Source of the DNA: Bacillota bacterium
GTDB taxonomy: Bacteria; Bacillota; Proteinivoracia; UBA4975; VEMY01
Reading direction: 5' to 3'
Assembly (NCBI GenBank): GCA_009711825.1
Contig: VEMY01000011.1
Span: 1-53,661, forward strand
Length of the DNA: 53,661 nt
Below are positions 9,079-17,775 of this stretch, in pieces (position 1 is the stretch's first letter; each line of letters opens with the position of its first letter). The notes under the pieces were generated by a model. That model made no database searches. It saw only the letters and a program-made list of their open reading frames with translations, and was not told where the DNA came from. A program made the translations under genes and the position numbers.

Positions 9079-9150
9079 TATACTTGTGGCCTCCTTCACA
9101 CTAGTTGTAGCTGCCACAGGCCCGTCAAAAATTAATTATACTGCATCCCC

Positions 9151-10467
9151 TTAAGCCAGGCAAACATTTCCGGTAGCCAGCAAAGATAACTGCCGGCCAA
9201 ATCCCGGGTACGATACATCCAACCAGCGAACCGGCCCAATCCGGGACTGGCCATCGGCACGGCTGGCCAACAACGCCGCAGCCATCAGCAGGCGATGATC
9301 CTCCGAGTAGAAATTAGCTGGCCGAAAGCGACGCCCCCCCCAGATCACAAGCCCATCTTCCACTTGCTCACAATCCACTCCAAACCTCTTCATCAGCGTG
9401 AGGATGCCTGCGAGACGATCGGATTCTTTAAACCGCAGCTCCCTTGCCCCCCGGACCACAGTTCGGCCGCGGGCACAGGCGGCCAGAGCGGCCAGTATCG
9501 GTAATTCGTCGATGCAAAATGGAATCACTTCCGGGGGCACATCGATGCCCCGCAGCTCAGATTCTCCGATTATCAAGTCTGCAACTGGTTCGCCATGCAA
9601 ACAACGAGCATTGGAGTATTGAATTGTTGCGCCCATTGCTTCTAGAAGCTTTAAGATGCCCGTTCGGGTCGGATTAATGCCAACACCAGTGAGTGTTATT
9701 TGTCCTCCCGCTGCTGCACATGCCAACCAGAAAGCCGCTGCCGATATATCGCCCGGAACGGTGTACTTAGCGGGGAAATTTAAGTTTCTGCGCCCCTGCA
9801 GGGTGATGGAGGGCTCTCTTGTCTTCAGATCAGCTCCCATCAGCTTCAGCAACCGCTCGGTATGATCACGGGTTTGCTCCTTTTGAATAATCTCAGTTTC
9901 GCCGTCAACAGCTAAACCTGCCAGCAATATCGCGCTCTTTACCTGGGCACTGGGCACTGTCAGCTTGTGAGTTGCCGGCTGTGGCTGGCCTGGGGCAATG
10001 ACCAGTGGCAACTGGCCGTAATTGTTTAAGTAATTTACATGCATCCCCATTGTCTGCAGATAGTCGCCTACCCTGGCCATTGGGCGCTGGCTCAATGATT
10101 TATCACCAATAATGTGCAGGGAGCCGTTGGTGAAGTGAGCGCCTAGTCCCATCATTAAACGTGCTGTGGTCCCAGAATTTCCAGCATAAATCTGACATTT
10201 GCGCTTTTGCCAGCCAGTTCTAGGGCTGCTGGTCAAGAGCTCCGCCCCCTGCCAGGAATAGTTCCCTCCCAGGGCATGTAAAGCAAGCAGAGTATGCAGG
10301 CAATCCCGTCCGGTATTGAGATTACTTACCAAGCTTTGCTTGCCGGTCAGAAAACTAAAAATCAACGCCCGATGGCTGATAGACTTGTCTCCGGGAACAA
10401 AGGGCTGGCCACAGATGTTGACAGGGCCGTCTACGATAATTTCCTTTGCCGCATGTTTCGCCAGCAA
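9151..10467 (-). CDS. aroA: 3-phosphoshikimate 1-carboxyvinyltransferase (EPSP synthase)
   Basis: The 438-residue enzyme joins phosphoenolpyruvate to shikimate 3-phosphate in the chorismate pathway. The N-terminal substrate loop PGDKSISHRALI, the phosphoenolpyruvate-binding NSGTTARLMMG and PSAQVKSAILLAG are all present, and FKESDRL lies near the end. The start is TTG at 10467, with AAAGGAG eight bases upstream, inside the last 37 bases of aroB. The overlap and gene order aroC-aroB-aroA indicate an operon. Length is normal. The motif set resembles other Gram-positive EPSP synthases; I cannot predict glyphosate sensitivity from it. Confidence 0.93.
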   Translation of the reverse strand: MLAKHAAKEIIVDGPVNICGQPFVPGDKSISHRALIFSFLTGKQSLVSNLNTGRDCLHTLLALHALGGNYSWQGAELLTSSPRTGWQKRKCQIYAGNSGTTARLMMGLGAHFTNGSLHIIGDKSLSQRPMARVGDYLQTMGMHVNYLNNYGQLPLVIAPGQPQPATHKLTVPSAQVKSAILLAGLAVDGETEIIQKEQTRDHTERLLKLMGADLKTREPSITLQGRRNLNFPAKYTVPGDISAAAFWLACAAAGGQITLTGVGINPTRTGILKLLEAMGATIQYSNARCLHGEPVADLIIGESELRGIDVPPEVIPFCIDELPILAALAACARGRTVVRGARELRFKESDRLAGILTLMKRFGVDCEQVEDGLVIWGGRRFRPANFYSEDHRLLMAAALLASRADGQSRIGPVRWLDVSYPGFGRQLSLLATGNVCLA

Positions 10468-11468
10468 TCACGCAACTCCTTTCCTTCAAACTCAACCTGA
10501 GCCACTCCCCCGCCTTTACGAGGCAGAATTATTGTTACCAAATCAGAGCGATTCTTTTTGTCCCGTTTCATCAGCGCCAGCAATGTATCGCCGGAGATAT
10601 CCGGCAATGGCGGCCGCGGGGTCATGCGCAAACGGACCAAAAGCTTTTCAGCATAATCAGCGGCCAGCAGCGCTTTGGAGACAGCCAGATGAATACTGAA
10701 TTCAAGACCCCAAAGTACTGCTTCTCCATGCCATAATCCAGAACCCGCCGCCTCCAGGGCGTGGGCTAAAGTATGTCCCAAGTTCAAGACCTGCCGACAC
10801 TCCCTTTTGTCCAACGGGTCGGACGCCACAATCTGATTCTTGTAGCTAAGGCACCTGGCGATCATAGCTGGAGCTGGAAGTTCCGGCCGGAAAGATGGTA
10901 ATTCGCCCCATAACAACTGGTATTTACAGACCTCACCCCAGCCCGAAAATAACTGACGCGGCGGCAACGTATGGAGAAACTCAGATGCCGCCCACACAAG
11001 CTCCGGAAACCAAAAGGCACCAAGCAAATTTTTCGCTCCGAGAAAGTTTATCCCGCATTTGCCGCCAACAGAAACATCCACCTGTGCGAGCAAAGTTGTG
11101 GGAACCAGAATTGTCCTGATACCCCGTTTCCATACAGACGCGGCGAACCCGCCCAAATCGCACAGAGCACCGCCACCAAGGATAATTAAATAGGAATTCC
11201 GAGTTACATTATGAGCATTAAACCAGTGCAAGATCCTGTTTAGATAGCTGGGAGATTTGAGACCATCGCCCAAGGAAGGCAAAACCAATTGAGCATCAGG
11301 CTTTATCCCTTCAGTTGCCAATTTATCGCCGTGTAAAGCGATTACAATTTTCTCGGAGAGCAGCAGCACTTGTGCCTGGGGTTTGAAAGCCGCCGCCATT
11401 TCCTCCAGCTGCCTGCCAATAAATATCCTGCACTGGCCGTGGGGATGATAACCCTCTAAGATTTGCAT
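10431..11468 (-). CDS. aroB: 3-dehydroquinate synthase
   Basis: The 345-residue protein is a 3-dehydroquinate synthase, converting DAHP to 3-dehydroquinate with NAD and a divalent metal. It has the NAD-binding glycine-rich segment LGGGALCDLGGF and the PTTLLAQVDVSVGGKCGIN core. Metal ligands are expected in GEVCKYQ, NLGHTLAHA and WHGEAV. I prefer the ATG at 11468, seven bases after AGAGGA. The ATG at 11489 lacks such a site. It overlaps aroC by 13 bases upstream and aroA by 37 bases downstream, so translation is probably coupled. The N-terminal 90 residues are more divergent than the core. Confidence 0.92.
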   Translation of the reverse strand: MQILEGYHPHGQCRIFIGRQLEEMAAAFKPQAQVLLLSEKIVIALHGDKLATEGIKPDAQLVLPSLGDGLKSPSYLNRILHWFNAHNVTRNSYLIILGGGALCDLGGFAASVWKRGIRTILVPTTLLAQVDVSVGGKCGINFLGAKNLLGAFWFPELVWAASEFLHTLPPRQLFSGWGEVCKYQLLWGELPSFRPELPAPAMIARCLSYKNQIVASDPLDKRECRQVLNLGHTLAHALEAAGSGLWHGEAVLWGLEFSIHLAVSKALLAADYAEKLLVRLRMTPRPPLPDISGDTLLALMKRDKKNRSDLVTIILPRKGGGVAQVEFEGKELRDCWRNMRQRKLS

Positions 11469-12502
11469 GCCTGAGTCCTCTGCAGCCATTTATTCTGCAA
11501 GCTTTGATAAGCGGCGTTCAATTCAGAAAGGGTGTCGCCTCCCAGTTGCTTTACTAGGCTTGCCGCCAACTCCCAGGCACATACAGCTTCCGCAATGGGC
11601 GCCACCGCGCCAACGGCGGTAACATCATGCCTGAGAACCGGTGCCGGCGCCGGTCTACCGCTGACCGTATCAAAGCTGGACAGGGGTTGATCCAGGGTCG
11701 GTATTGGCTTTACCGCCAGTTCCAGGATAATCTGTTCTCCGTTGCTCATCCCACCCTCAATGCCTCCGGCGTTGTTAGTTTCCCGTCGGAAGTGCCCGTC
11801 TATCGGGGTAAAGGCATCGTGGTATTGGGAACCGGGGGCGTTTGTCAACGCAAAAGCCTGCCCAAATTCCACCCCTTTCACCCCAGGGATACCAAACATT
11901 GCTCCGCCTAAAAGCACATCCAGTCGCCGGTCCCAGTGGGCAAAAGTGCCTACACCACCACAAAGCCCGGTCACAGTAAGTTCGACCACACCTCCTAGGG
12001 TGTCCCCCGTTTCCCGTGCCTGATCCAAGATTCGGTCATACTCAGTTCTACCGGCGATGGTTTTGATTCGACTTTTTATCTCAATTCCTAGGGGCCGAAG
12101 CAATTGCAGAGCTAAACCGCCCACAACTGTACGCACAACCGTCTCCCGGGCGCTGGCCCTCTCGGCCACATCATGGATGTCAGCCAGCTCATATTTTACT
12201 AAACCGGGCAAATCGGCATGTCCGGGCCGGGGAACAGTCACGGGGTTTTGCGGACGATCCCTTACCTGGTTGGGAACAAGCACCATTATCGGCGTGCCCA
12301 GAGTACGGCCCTGGGCAACACCTGATACGATTTGAAACTTATCCTGCTCGGTTTTCATCCGCGGCCCGCGCCCCGGCGCCATGCGGCGGCGTTCCAGCAA
12401 CTCGGCCAGCGTGGCCTCGTTCACCGGAACCTGGGCAGGAAAACCTTCAATAATTGCCCCTACCTGGTTGCCATGGGACTCACCGGCTGTAAGAAATCGC
12501 AT
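11456..12502 (-). CDS. aroC: Chorismate synthase
   Basis: This 348-residue flavin-dependent lyase makes chorismate from EPSP, the last step of the common aromatic pathway. Signatures are the start MRFLTAGESHG, RRRMAPGRGPRM near residue 50, the RPGHADLPG block, RASARETVVR, and GGIEGGMSNG in the second half. The ATG at 12502 has AAGGAG nine bases upstream and gives the family start. The frame is open 11 codons further up without support. It is first of the aroCBA set and follows the divIVA terminator by about 30 bases, so its own promoter should lie in that gap. Confidence 0.95.
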   Translation of the reverse strand: MRFLTAGESHGNQVGAIIEGFPAQVPVNEATLAELLERRRMAPGRGPRMKTEQDKFQIVSGVAQGRTLGTPIMVLVPNQVRDRPQNPVTVPRPGHADLPGLVKYELADIHDVAERASARETVVRTVVGGLALQLLRPLGIEIKSRIKTIAGRTEYDRILDQARETGDTLGGVVELTVTGLCGGVGTFAHWDRRLDVLLGGAMFGIPGVKGVEFGQAFALTNAPGSQYHDAFTPIDGHFRRETNNAGGIEGGMSNGEQIILELAVKPIPTLDQPLSSFDTVSGRPAPAPVLRHDVTAVGAVAPIAEAVCAWELAASLVKQLGGDTLSELNAAYQSLQNKWLQRTQACKS

Positions 12503-12532
12503 CCGTTCACGCTCCTTTGCTAATAGTATGAA

Positions 12533-12556
12533 CAAAAATGGGCGCTGAAGCGCCCG
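12533..12556 (-). terminator. Intrinsic terminator between divIVA and aroC
   Basis: On the minus strand GGGCGC (12555-12550) pairs with GCGCCC (12545-12540) around TTCA, followed by ATTTTTG. It begins directly after the divIVA stop and separates the division genes from aroCBA. Confidence 0.8.
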
Positions 12557-12558
12557 TC

Positions 12559-13050
12559 TTACTCAATTTCACTGGCATTTAAAGATCCAAACCGTTCAAT
12601 CTCACTCCAATCGTCGCTGTTAACTATCTCCAACTGCGCTTCCAGAAGACTGCGGAAACGGCTGCGGAAAACATGGGCCTGCTTGACCAGCTCTTCAACT
12701 TCACGCTGAATTTTCTTGGCCCGAACCTGGGATTCTTCAATACCCCGGCGGGACTCTCGCTCAGCTTCCTTACGAATCAGCTCCGCTTCGCTCATCGCAG
12801 TTTCCTTGACTTCTTTGGCAGTCTGTTGAGCGACAACTATCGCATTATGCAGGGTTTCCTCAATCTTTGTATAATGCTCGAGCTTGTCTTTATATTCCTC
12901 GATTTTCTGCTTCATTGCCATATTTTCTTTGACGATTGCCTCATAGTCTTTAACAATCCGATCGAGAAACTCATTTACTTCATCTTCATCATATCCACGA
13001 AAACCCTTGCTAAATTCTTTGTTGTGAATATCCAATGGCGTTAATGGCAT
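12559..13050 (-). CDS. divIVA: DivIVA septum and pole targeting protein
   Basis: The 163-residue protein is a DivIVA homologue, which binds curved membrane at septa and poles and recruits division or sporulation factors. The N-terminal lipid-binding domain starts MPLTPLDIHNKEF and continues SKGFRGYDEDEVNEFLD. A long coiled coil follows (about residues 30-140). The start at 13050 gives the classic N-terminus and has GGGGTG six bases upstream; 12 further in-frame codons upstream are unlikely to be translated. It is last in the hlyD-yggS-yggT-ylmH-divIVA group and is followed by a terminator. Confidence 0.93.
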   Translation of the reverse strand: MPLTPLDIHNKEFSKGFRGYDEDEVNEFLDRIVKDYEAIVKENMAMKQKIEEYKDKLEHYTKIEETLHNAIVVAQQTAKEVKETAMSEAELIRKEAERESRRGIEESQVRAKKIQREVEELVKQAHVFRSRFRSLLEAQLEIVNSDDWSEIERFGSLNASEIE

Positions 13051-13119
13051 ATTCTTCACCCCCATCCTGATTTTGCGCTGATACACTAGAATTCGACAAT
13101 TTCCGAATTTATCCTTCAG

Positions 13120-13899
13120 CTACATATACTTTTTTACGATTATTTTCAGGCGGCCCTTTCTCGTCTCAGGCCCCAGTTCGGCCAACTCAACCCGGCCCTT
13201 GCCACGAACAGAGATCACATCGCCGGCATTCAGTTGGAAAGAGGGTTGGCTGATCTGACGCCAATTAACCTTGACTTTTTCGGATTTAATTAAATCTACA
13301 ACTCGGTTACGGCTAGTTCCCAGTCCGGCGCCTAATACCGAGTCAAGTCTGGCGGAAGCGACAGTGGTCGATACAGTTCGTACCGGCTCTTGATTATATT
13401 TTACTGTGTACGGCGGCACTTCCACCGCAGTGGCCTTCAGGCGGTTAATCTGATCAATTGACAGTAAAGTTGCGCTGATTTCCTCAGCCGCAAAGACCTG
13501 TGCGCCACCATCAAATGTTAAGATATCGCCAACCATATTGCGCTTGATCCCCAATCCCAAAAGTGCACCTAGATAATCCCGGTGCGATAAATGCCGGGTG
13601 TGGTCTGAGAGTGAGATTTCCAGGAGATTTATCGGAAATTCGATATCATCGGGACGTAAATAATCGGGGTAAATGGCAAGTCTTTGATATTCTGCGTCAG
13701 GATAGCCCCCTGACTCTGAAAATCTAACGCCAAAATAATTTCCGACCAATGGGCGAACAAAGTCCCGGTGAAAAGGGTCGAGAAAATCTGTAAACTTCGT
13801 CTGCTGGCGTTCACTGACAATATCACAACAATCAAGCACTCTTGCGATTAGAATTTTTTCTACACCCTGGGGCAGTCCATCCAAAAATTTTCGATTCAC
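13120..13899 (-). CDS. ylmH: YlmH family S4-domain RNA-binding protein
   Basis: This 259-residue protein matches YlmH. An N-terminal YlmH-specific region includes DFLDPFHRDFVRP, and a central domain includes SHRDYLGALLGLGIKRNMVGD. A C-terminal S4 RNA-binding domain runs from about 181 to 245 (RLDSVLGAGLGTSRNRV). In B. subtilis YlmH binds ribosomes and can act in ribosome-associated quality control beside RqcH. RqcH is also encoded in this window, at 4596. The start is GTG, eight or nine bases after GGGGAG, and it abuts the yggT stop. It lies in the usual ylm cluster position before divIVA. Confidence 0.92.
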   Translation of the reverse strand: MNRKFLDGLPQGVEKILIARVLDCCDIVSERQQTKFTDFLDPFHRDFVRPLVGNYFGVRFSESGGYPDAEYQRLAIYPDYLRPDDIEFPINLLEISLSDHTRHLSHRDYLGALLGLGIKRNMVGDILTFDGGAQVFAAEEISATLLSIDQINRLKATAVEVPPYTVKYNQEPVRTVSTTVASARLDSVLGAGLGTSRNRVVDLIKSEKVKVNWRQISQPSFQLNAGDVISVRGKGRVELAELGPETRKGRLKIIVKKYM

Positions 13900-14157
13900 T
13901 TACAACGCTCCCCGGAGAAAGCTTAGTAAGATCAGCAAAATTATCGGCGCCAGATCAAGGTAACCATGTCCCATTTGGATTGGTGGAATAACTTTCCGCA
14001 GCGGCGCTAGCACAGGTTCAGTGATTGCATGTAAGACAGCGAACGCTTCACCAAGCAACCCACCGGGGCGGGCGGGAAACCACGAAAGGATAATTCTAGC
14101 CCAGAGCAAATATGTGAAAAAAACAACCAGCCTGCTTAAGAAATAGTTTATTGGCAT
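13900..14157 (-). CDS. yggT: YggT/YlmG family membrane protein
   Basis: The 85-residue protein has two hydrophobic segments (about residues 4-27 and 60-83) with the YggT signature ILSWFPARPGG between them and ITEPVLAPLRKVIPP after. The family is linked to division and envelope function in bacteria and plastids, but its biochemical role is unknown. The ATG at 14157 has AAGGAG eight bases upstream. The expected neighbour sepF, usually between yggS and yggT in Firmicutes, is missing: only 12 bases separate yggT from yggS. Confidence 0.9.
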   Translation of the reverse strand: MPINYFLSRLVVFFTYLLWARIILSWFPARPGGLLGEAFAVLHAITEPVLAPLRKVIPPIQMGHGYLDLAPIILLILLSFLRGAL

Positions 14158-14169
14158 CCTAGTCACTCC

Positions 14170-14853
14170 TTAATTAGAAAAAATTGCACTGCCGACCCGG
14201 ACCATGTTAGCCCCAGCTGCCACAGCCAGTTCAAAGTCATCGGACATACCCATGGAAAGCCAGCGCATCTTAACATTGCCCGGCAATTTGCCGGCGCCTG
14301 TTTCAGCGAATTGATTGGCAAGGTTAGCATACCACGAGCGTGTTTGCTGACTATCGGCTTCCAGGGCGGGAATAGTCATCAATCCCTGGATTTCGAGATT
14401 GTTCAACTCCGATAGAGATGTGATGAAATCCGGAAGTTCGCCAGGCAAAATTCCTGCCTTATTGGGATCCCGGGCAATATTCACCTGAACCAAACAGCGG
14501 AAGCGCAGATCTTTTTTTAAAGCGTATTCATTTAGCGCCACAGCAAGCGGCCAGCGGTCCAGTGAATGAATCAAAGAAAACTGTGGTAAATACTTAATTT
14601 TGTTAGTTTGGATACGGCCAATCATATGCCAACGAACCTCCGCTTCCACCGCCTGTAGCTTTTTCAATCCTGCCGGCAATCGGTTTTCGCCAAAATCGCA
14701 ATGTCCGGCAGCAATTAAAGTTTGAATTGCATCTACAGACGCAGCTTTACTGACCGCAATCAGGCGAATATCACAGGGGTCTCTCCCTGCCGACTGGGCA
14801 GCCCGCTCTATTCGCCTGCGAATCTCGATTAAGTTGGTTTGTAAACTATCCAT
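14170..14853 (-). CDS. yggS: YggS/YlmE family pyridoxal phosphate homeostasis protein
   Basis: This 227-residue protein belongs to the PLP-binding YggS (PLPBP) family, single-domain TIM barrels that buffer pyridoxal phosphate and lack known catalytic activity. The cofactor lysine is in AVSKAAS (about residue 36). Other signatures are FGENR, WHMIGRIQTNK, and the closing LSMGMSDDFELAVAAGANMVRVGS. It overlaps the HlyD-like gene by eight bases. Length matches the family. Confidence 0.93.
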   Translation of the reverse strand: MDSLQTNLIEIRRRIERAAQSAGRDPCDIRLIAVSKAASVDAIQTLIAAGHCDFGENRLPAGLKKLQAVEAEVRWHMIGRIQTNKIKYLPQFSLIHSLDRWPLAVALNEYALKKDLRFRCLVQVNIARDPNKAGILPGELPDFITSLSELNNLEIQGLMTIPALEADSQQTRSWYANLANQFAETGAGKLPGNVKMRWLSMGMSDDFELAVAAGANMVRVGSAIFSN

Positions 14854-15802
14854 TCCTTAGCCACCACCGTTTCAAGAATGAAGCCCATCTCGGCGGAACA
14901 AGAACTTGCTGGCCCTCACGGAGACAGGACACATATACAGATTCACCATCAGCATAGTATTCTTCAATTGCAGCATATACCGGCGTGTTGCCTCTAAGCA
15001 CAAAAACCCCCGTCTGATCGCCGTCGGAATAAAGCGCCTCCTTAGGCAATTCTGCCCTGAAAATATTATCTTCAACCACAGAGACAGAAAGTTGACGTTC
15101 CAAGACAAACCGATCTGGCAATTCGGGGACAGACCAGAGCACCCAAAATCTATCATTCTTTAAAAGTACATCCCGGACAATGCCCCGTGCCCGCACTGTG
15201 CTGCCTGTCGATGAAGAAATAAGCAAAGTGCGCGCCGAATACTCAGGATAACCAGCCAAAGGGGTCAACAATTGAAAAGAAATGTTCTCAATAATTGTTG
15301 CAAGAGCCTGTCCCTTGTCAACACCGAAGCTAGATTGGGTCTCGACGCCATGCTCAATAACTGCCTCAGCAGCGATAATGGTATCCGGGCTCAATTGCGT
15401 TTGCAGCCCTAGTTTTTGTTCATGCCCATCGGGATGATAATTTACTAAGCCCGCCATCGGTGTTGTAACGGCCAACCCAGCCTGTTCGTTGAACACAGCA
15501 ATTGTCTGACCGACCCTAGTCCTGCTCCCATTATCAATACTTGGCTCATATGTGCCCGTAACAGGCGCCGCCACTATATGTTCGTTCCGCAGTACCACCG
15601 AACCGGTCTCGGTGACAACCTCATGGTTGGTATAGCGAACTACAACTTTCTGCACCAAACTTACCTGCAAGCGGTCGAGGAGCTGAAAGCCTAATAACAG
15701 CATAACGAAACAGACGGTAATAATTAATAAATTCCGTCGGAGATTTAATCTTCGTTTGGCTGTTTTGCCGCCTTTTACCACTGTGAACTGGCGTTTTCTC
15801 AT
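14846..15802 (-). CDS. HlyD-like membrane-anchored protein in the ylm cluster
   Basis: The 318-residue protein has a basic N-terminus (KTAKRRLNLRR), one membrane span at about 26-45 and a beta-rich exterior part with HlyD-like lipoyl/biotinyl hairpin features. VLRNEHIVAAPVTGTYEP and GQTIAVFNEQA resemble the half-motifs of such adaptors. There is no long coiled coil and no exporter gene next to it, so a classic efflux role is doubtful. Homologues occur at this position, between the sigma genes and yggS, in many Clostridia, which suggests a division or sporulation role; that is inference. AGAGGTGG precedes the ATG. Confidence 0.75.
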   Translation of the reverse strand: MRKRQFTVVKGGKTAKRRLNLRRNLLIITVCFVMLLLGFQLLDRLQVSLVQKVVVRYTNHEVVTETGSVVLRNEHIVAAPVTGTYEPSIDNGSRTRVGQTIAVFNEQAGLAVTTPMAGLVNYHPDGHEQKLGLQTQLSPDTIIAAEAVIEHGVETQSSFGVDKGQALATIIENISFQLLTPLAGYPEYSARTLLISSSTGSTVRARGIVRDVLLKNDRFWVLWSVPELPDRFVLERQLSVSVVEDNIFRAELPKEALYSDGDQTGVFVLRGNTPVYAAIEEYYADGESVYVSCLREGQQVLVPPRWASFLKRWWLRNG

Positions 15803-15858
15803 TCTCTTCCACCTCTGCCCCAGTAATTATAACATAGAACAGAGTGCAAATTAAGCTT

Positions 15859-16110
15859 TCATTCTTTAAGCGGCCAGGACTGGGCGACCTCGACTAAAAT
15901 AACATCCTTGCCCAATTTCCTAATTTTCTCCCACGGCACCTCCAATTCCTTTTCGGTGGAGGAAAATAAACGCCACTTGCCCTCTCCCGGGAGTATCATT
16001 GCCTTCACAGTTCCTTCATTGACGTCCAGAACTAAATCATGAATTCGGCCCAATACCTTACCGTTTTCCAAATTTACAACCCGTAAACTTTTTAAATCTG
16101 ATATTTTCAT
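15859..16110 (-). CDS. ylmC: YlmC/YmxH family PRC-barrel protein
   Basis: The 83-residue protein is a single PRC-barrel domain of the YlmC/YmxH sporulation family. It starts MKISDLKSLRVVNLENGKVLG and contains VKAMILPGEGKW and the closing GKDVILVE. Proteins of this family are common in spore formers near sigG, but their function is not known. GGGAGGGAG lies before the ATG. The sigG terminator lies between it and sigG, so it should have its own promoter in the 16111-16155 gap, although I could not identify one with confidence. Confidence 0.88.
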   Translation of the reverse strand: MKISDLKSLRVVNLENGKVLGRIHDLVLDVNEGTVKAMILPGEGKWRLFSSTEKELEVPWEKIRKLGKDVILVEVAQSWPLKE

Positions 16111-16155
16111 AGCACTCCCTCCCAGTACATGATATGACTAGAGCCTCATCAGATA

Positions 16156-16180
16156 AAACAAAAAGGTCCGCCGGGACCTT
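16156..16180 (-). terminator. Intrinsic terminator after sigG
   Basis: On the minus strand AAGGTCC (16180-16174) pairs with GGACCTT (16169-16163), followed by TTTGTTTT. The stem begins at the sigG stop codon. Confidence 0.85.
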
Positions 16181-16961
16181 AATTATCTTCTTTAATATAC
16201 TTCCGTAGATTTTTTAACGCCGCCTTTTCAAGACGTGAAACCTGGGCTTGGGAGATGCCAATTTCATCGGCAACCTCCATCTGCGTTTTACCTTCGAAAA
16301 AACGCAGGTTTAAAATAGATTTCTCACGTACGTTCAGCCGATGCAGCGCCTCTTTGAGGGCGATTTCTTCCAACCAGATCTTATCGCTCTGTTTGGCATC
16401 GCCGATTTGGTCCATGACAAAAATCGGATCGCCGCCGTCGTGATAAATTGGCTCAAAAAGTGAGACGGGCTCCTGAATAGCATCTAGGGCAAACACTACC
16501 TCTTCCCGCTTTACCTGCAGCGCCTCTGCAATTTCGGCCACTGTTGGTTCTCTGGCATTTTTATTAACCAACTCATCCCGGACTTGCAGCGCTTTATATG
16601 CAACATCCCGCAATGAACGACTGACTCGAATTGGATTATTATCCCGTAAATATCTGCGGATTTCACCGATAATCATCGGAACCGCATAGGTGGAGAACTT
16701 TACATTCTGACTGAGATCAAAATTGTCAATTGCCTTCATCAGACCGATACAACCGACTTGAAACAAATCATCAACACATTCACCGCGGTTGTTAAACCGT
16801 TGAATCACACTGAGAACCAAGCGCAGATTTCCATTGATCAACTGCTGTCGGGCAGAATAATCACCCTTTTGCAGAGAAACAAATAGACTGCGCATTTGTG
16901 CATTTTTAAGGACCGGGAGCTTCGCTGTATTGACCCCGCATATCTCAACTTTGTTAATCAC
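16179..16961 (-). CDS. sigG: Forespore-specific RNA polymerase sigma-G
   Basis: The 260-residue sigma factor directs late forespore transcription during sporulation. The N-terminal VINKVEICGVNTAKLPVL is the sigma-G signature that follows the start. Region 2 has DLFQVGCIGLMKAIDNFD and YAVPMIIGEIRRYLRD, and region 4 ends with the helix-turn-helix MEVADEIGISQAQVSRLEK. The start is GTG at 16961, eight bases after GGGAGG. A further 60 in-frame codons upstream contain no family sequence. It follows sigE after 85 bases, the conserved spoIIGA-sigE-sigG order, and ends at a terminator. Confidence 0.95.
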   Translation of the reverse strand: MINKVEICGVNTAKLPVLKNAQMRSLFVSLQKGDYSARQQLINGNLRLVLSVIQRFNNRGECVDDLFQVGCIGLMKAIDNFDLSQNVKFSTYAVPMIIGEIRRYLRDNNPIRVSRSLRDVAYKALQVRDELVNKNAREPTVAEIAEALQVKREEVVFALDAIQEPVSLFEPIYHDGGDPIFVMDQIGDAKQSDKIWLEEIALKEALHRLNVREKSILNLRFFEGKTQMEVADEIGISQAQVSRLEKAALKNLRKYIKEDN

Positions 16962-16997
16962 AGATGTTGCCTCCCTGTATGGTATGCCAGTACAGCA

Positions 16998-17028
16998 TAA
17001 AGTATCTCCCGGGCGGCTTAAAATATGC
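16998..17028 (-). promoter_or_regulatory. Tentative sigma-F/G-type promoter of sigG
   Basis: On the minus strand GCATA (17028-17024) resembles the sigma-F/G -35 box. It is followed 17 bases later by GATACTTTA (17006-16998), which differs from the ideal -10 at the first base. In B. subtilis sigG has such a promoter in the sigE-sigG gap. The match is partial. Confidence 0.3.
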
Positions 17029-17046
17029 GGGGGGAACATCCCCATC

Positions 17047-17775
17047 TTATCCCAGTCTGGCCATCTCTTTCTTAAGACGCACAATAATTTTTTTCTCAAG
17101 CCGAGATATATAAGATTGCGAGATTCCCAGATATTCGGCAACCTGTTTCTGCGTCCGTTCCATGCCGTCGCCTAAACCAAATCTAAGCTCCATTATTTTT
17201 CGCTCCCGGGCAGAAAGTTTATCCAGAGCGCCCAAGAGCAATTTCTTGTTAACCTGGTATTCAAGATTTTTGTGGATCACATCTGGCTCTGTTCCCAGTA
17301 CATCTGACAACAGCAATTCATTGCCGTCCCAATCTACGTTAAGCGGTTCGTCAAAAGACACCTCCGCCCGAAGCTTATTATTGCGCCTCAGGTACATAAG
17401 TATTTCATTTTCTATACATTTGGAGGCATAGGTAGCCAGCTTGATTTTCTTTTCCGGGTCAAAGGTATTGACTGCCTTAATCAATCCAATCGTACCTATA
17501 GAGGCGAGATCTTCCAACCCTATCCCCGTGTTTTCAAACTTTCGGGCAATATAGACCACAAGCCGTAAATTGCGTTCAATCAAGACCCGTTTGACAGTTT
17601 CCTCGCCATCACTGAGTTTTTGAATTAAATAAGATTCCTCATCCACGGAAAGGGGGGGCGGCAATGCTTCATTACTACCGACAAAGTCAAAATCTGCTTC
17701 CGGCATAATCCAGGCCGTAAGCTTGTAGAACCACAACTTTACCGACCAATAAATCCTAATCCACATCTTTCTCAC
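17047..17775 (-). CDS. sigE: Mother-cell RNA polymerase sigma-E (pro-form)
   Basis: The 242-residue protein is pro-sigma-E, the early mother-cell sigma factor. Its N-terminal hydrophobic pro-sequence (about residues 1-27, including [14 protein letters not shown]) tethers it to membrane until it is cut by SpoIIGA. Region 2 includes [19 protein letters not shown] and [16 protein letters not shown], and region 4 includes [19 protein letters not shown]. The start is GTG, overlapping the spoIIGA stop by four bases, so the protease and its substrate are translated together. Confidence 0.95.
   Translation of the reverse strand: MRKMWIRIYWSVKLWFYKLTAWIMPEADFDFVGSNEALPPPLSVDEESYLIQKLSDGEETVKRVLIERNLRLVVYIARKFENTGIGLEDLASIGTIGLIKAVNTFDPEKKIKLATYASKCIENEILMYLRRNNKLRAEVSFDEPLNVDWDGNELLLSDVLGTEPDVIHKNLEYQVNKKLLLGALDKLSARERKIMELRFGLGDGMERTQKQVAEYLGISQSYISRLEKKIIVRLKKEMARLG

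Noticed and set aside
16962-17141. Sixty-codon N-terminal extension of sigG
   Set aside because: No family match, it overlaps the end of sigE, and the GTG at 16961 has a proper ribosome binding site.
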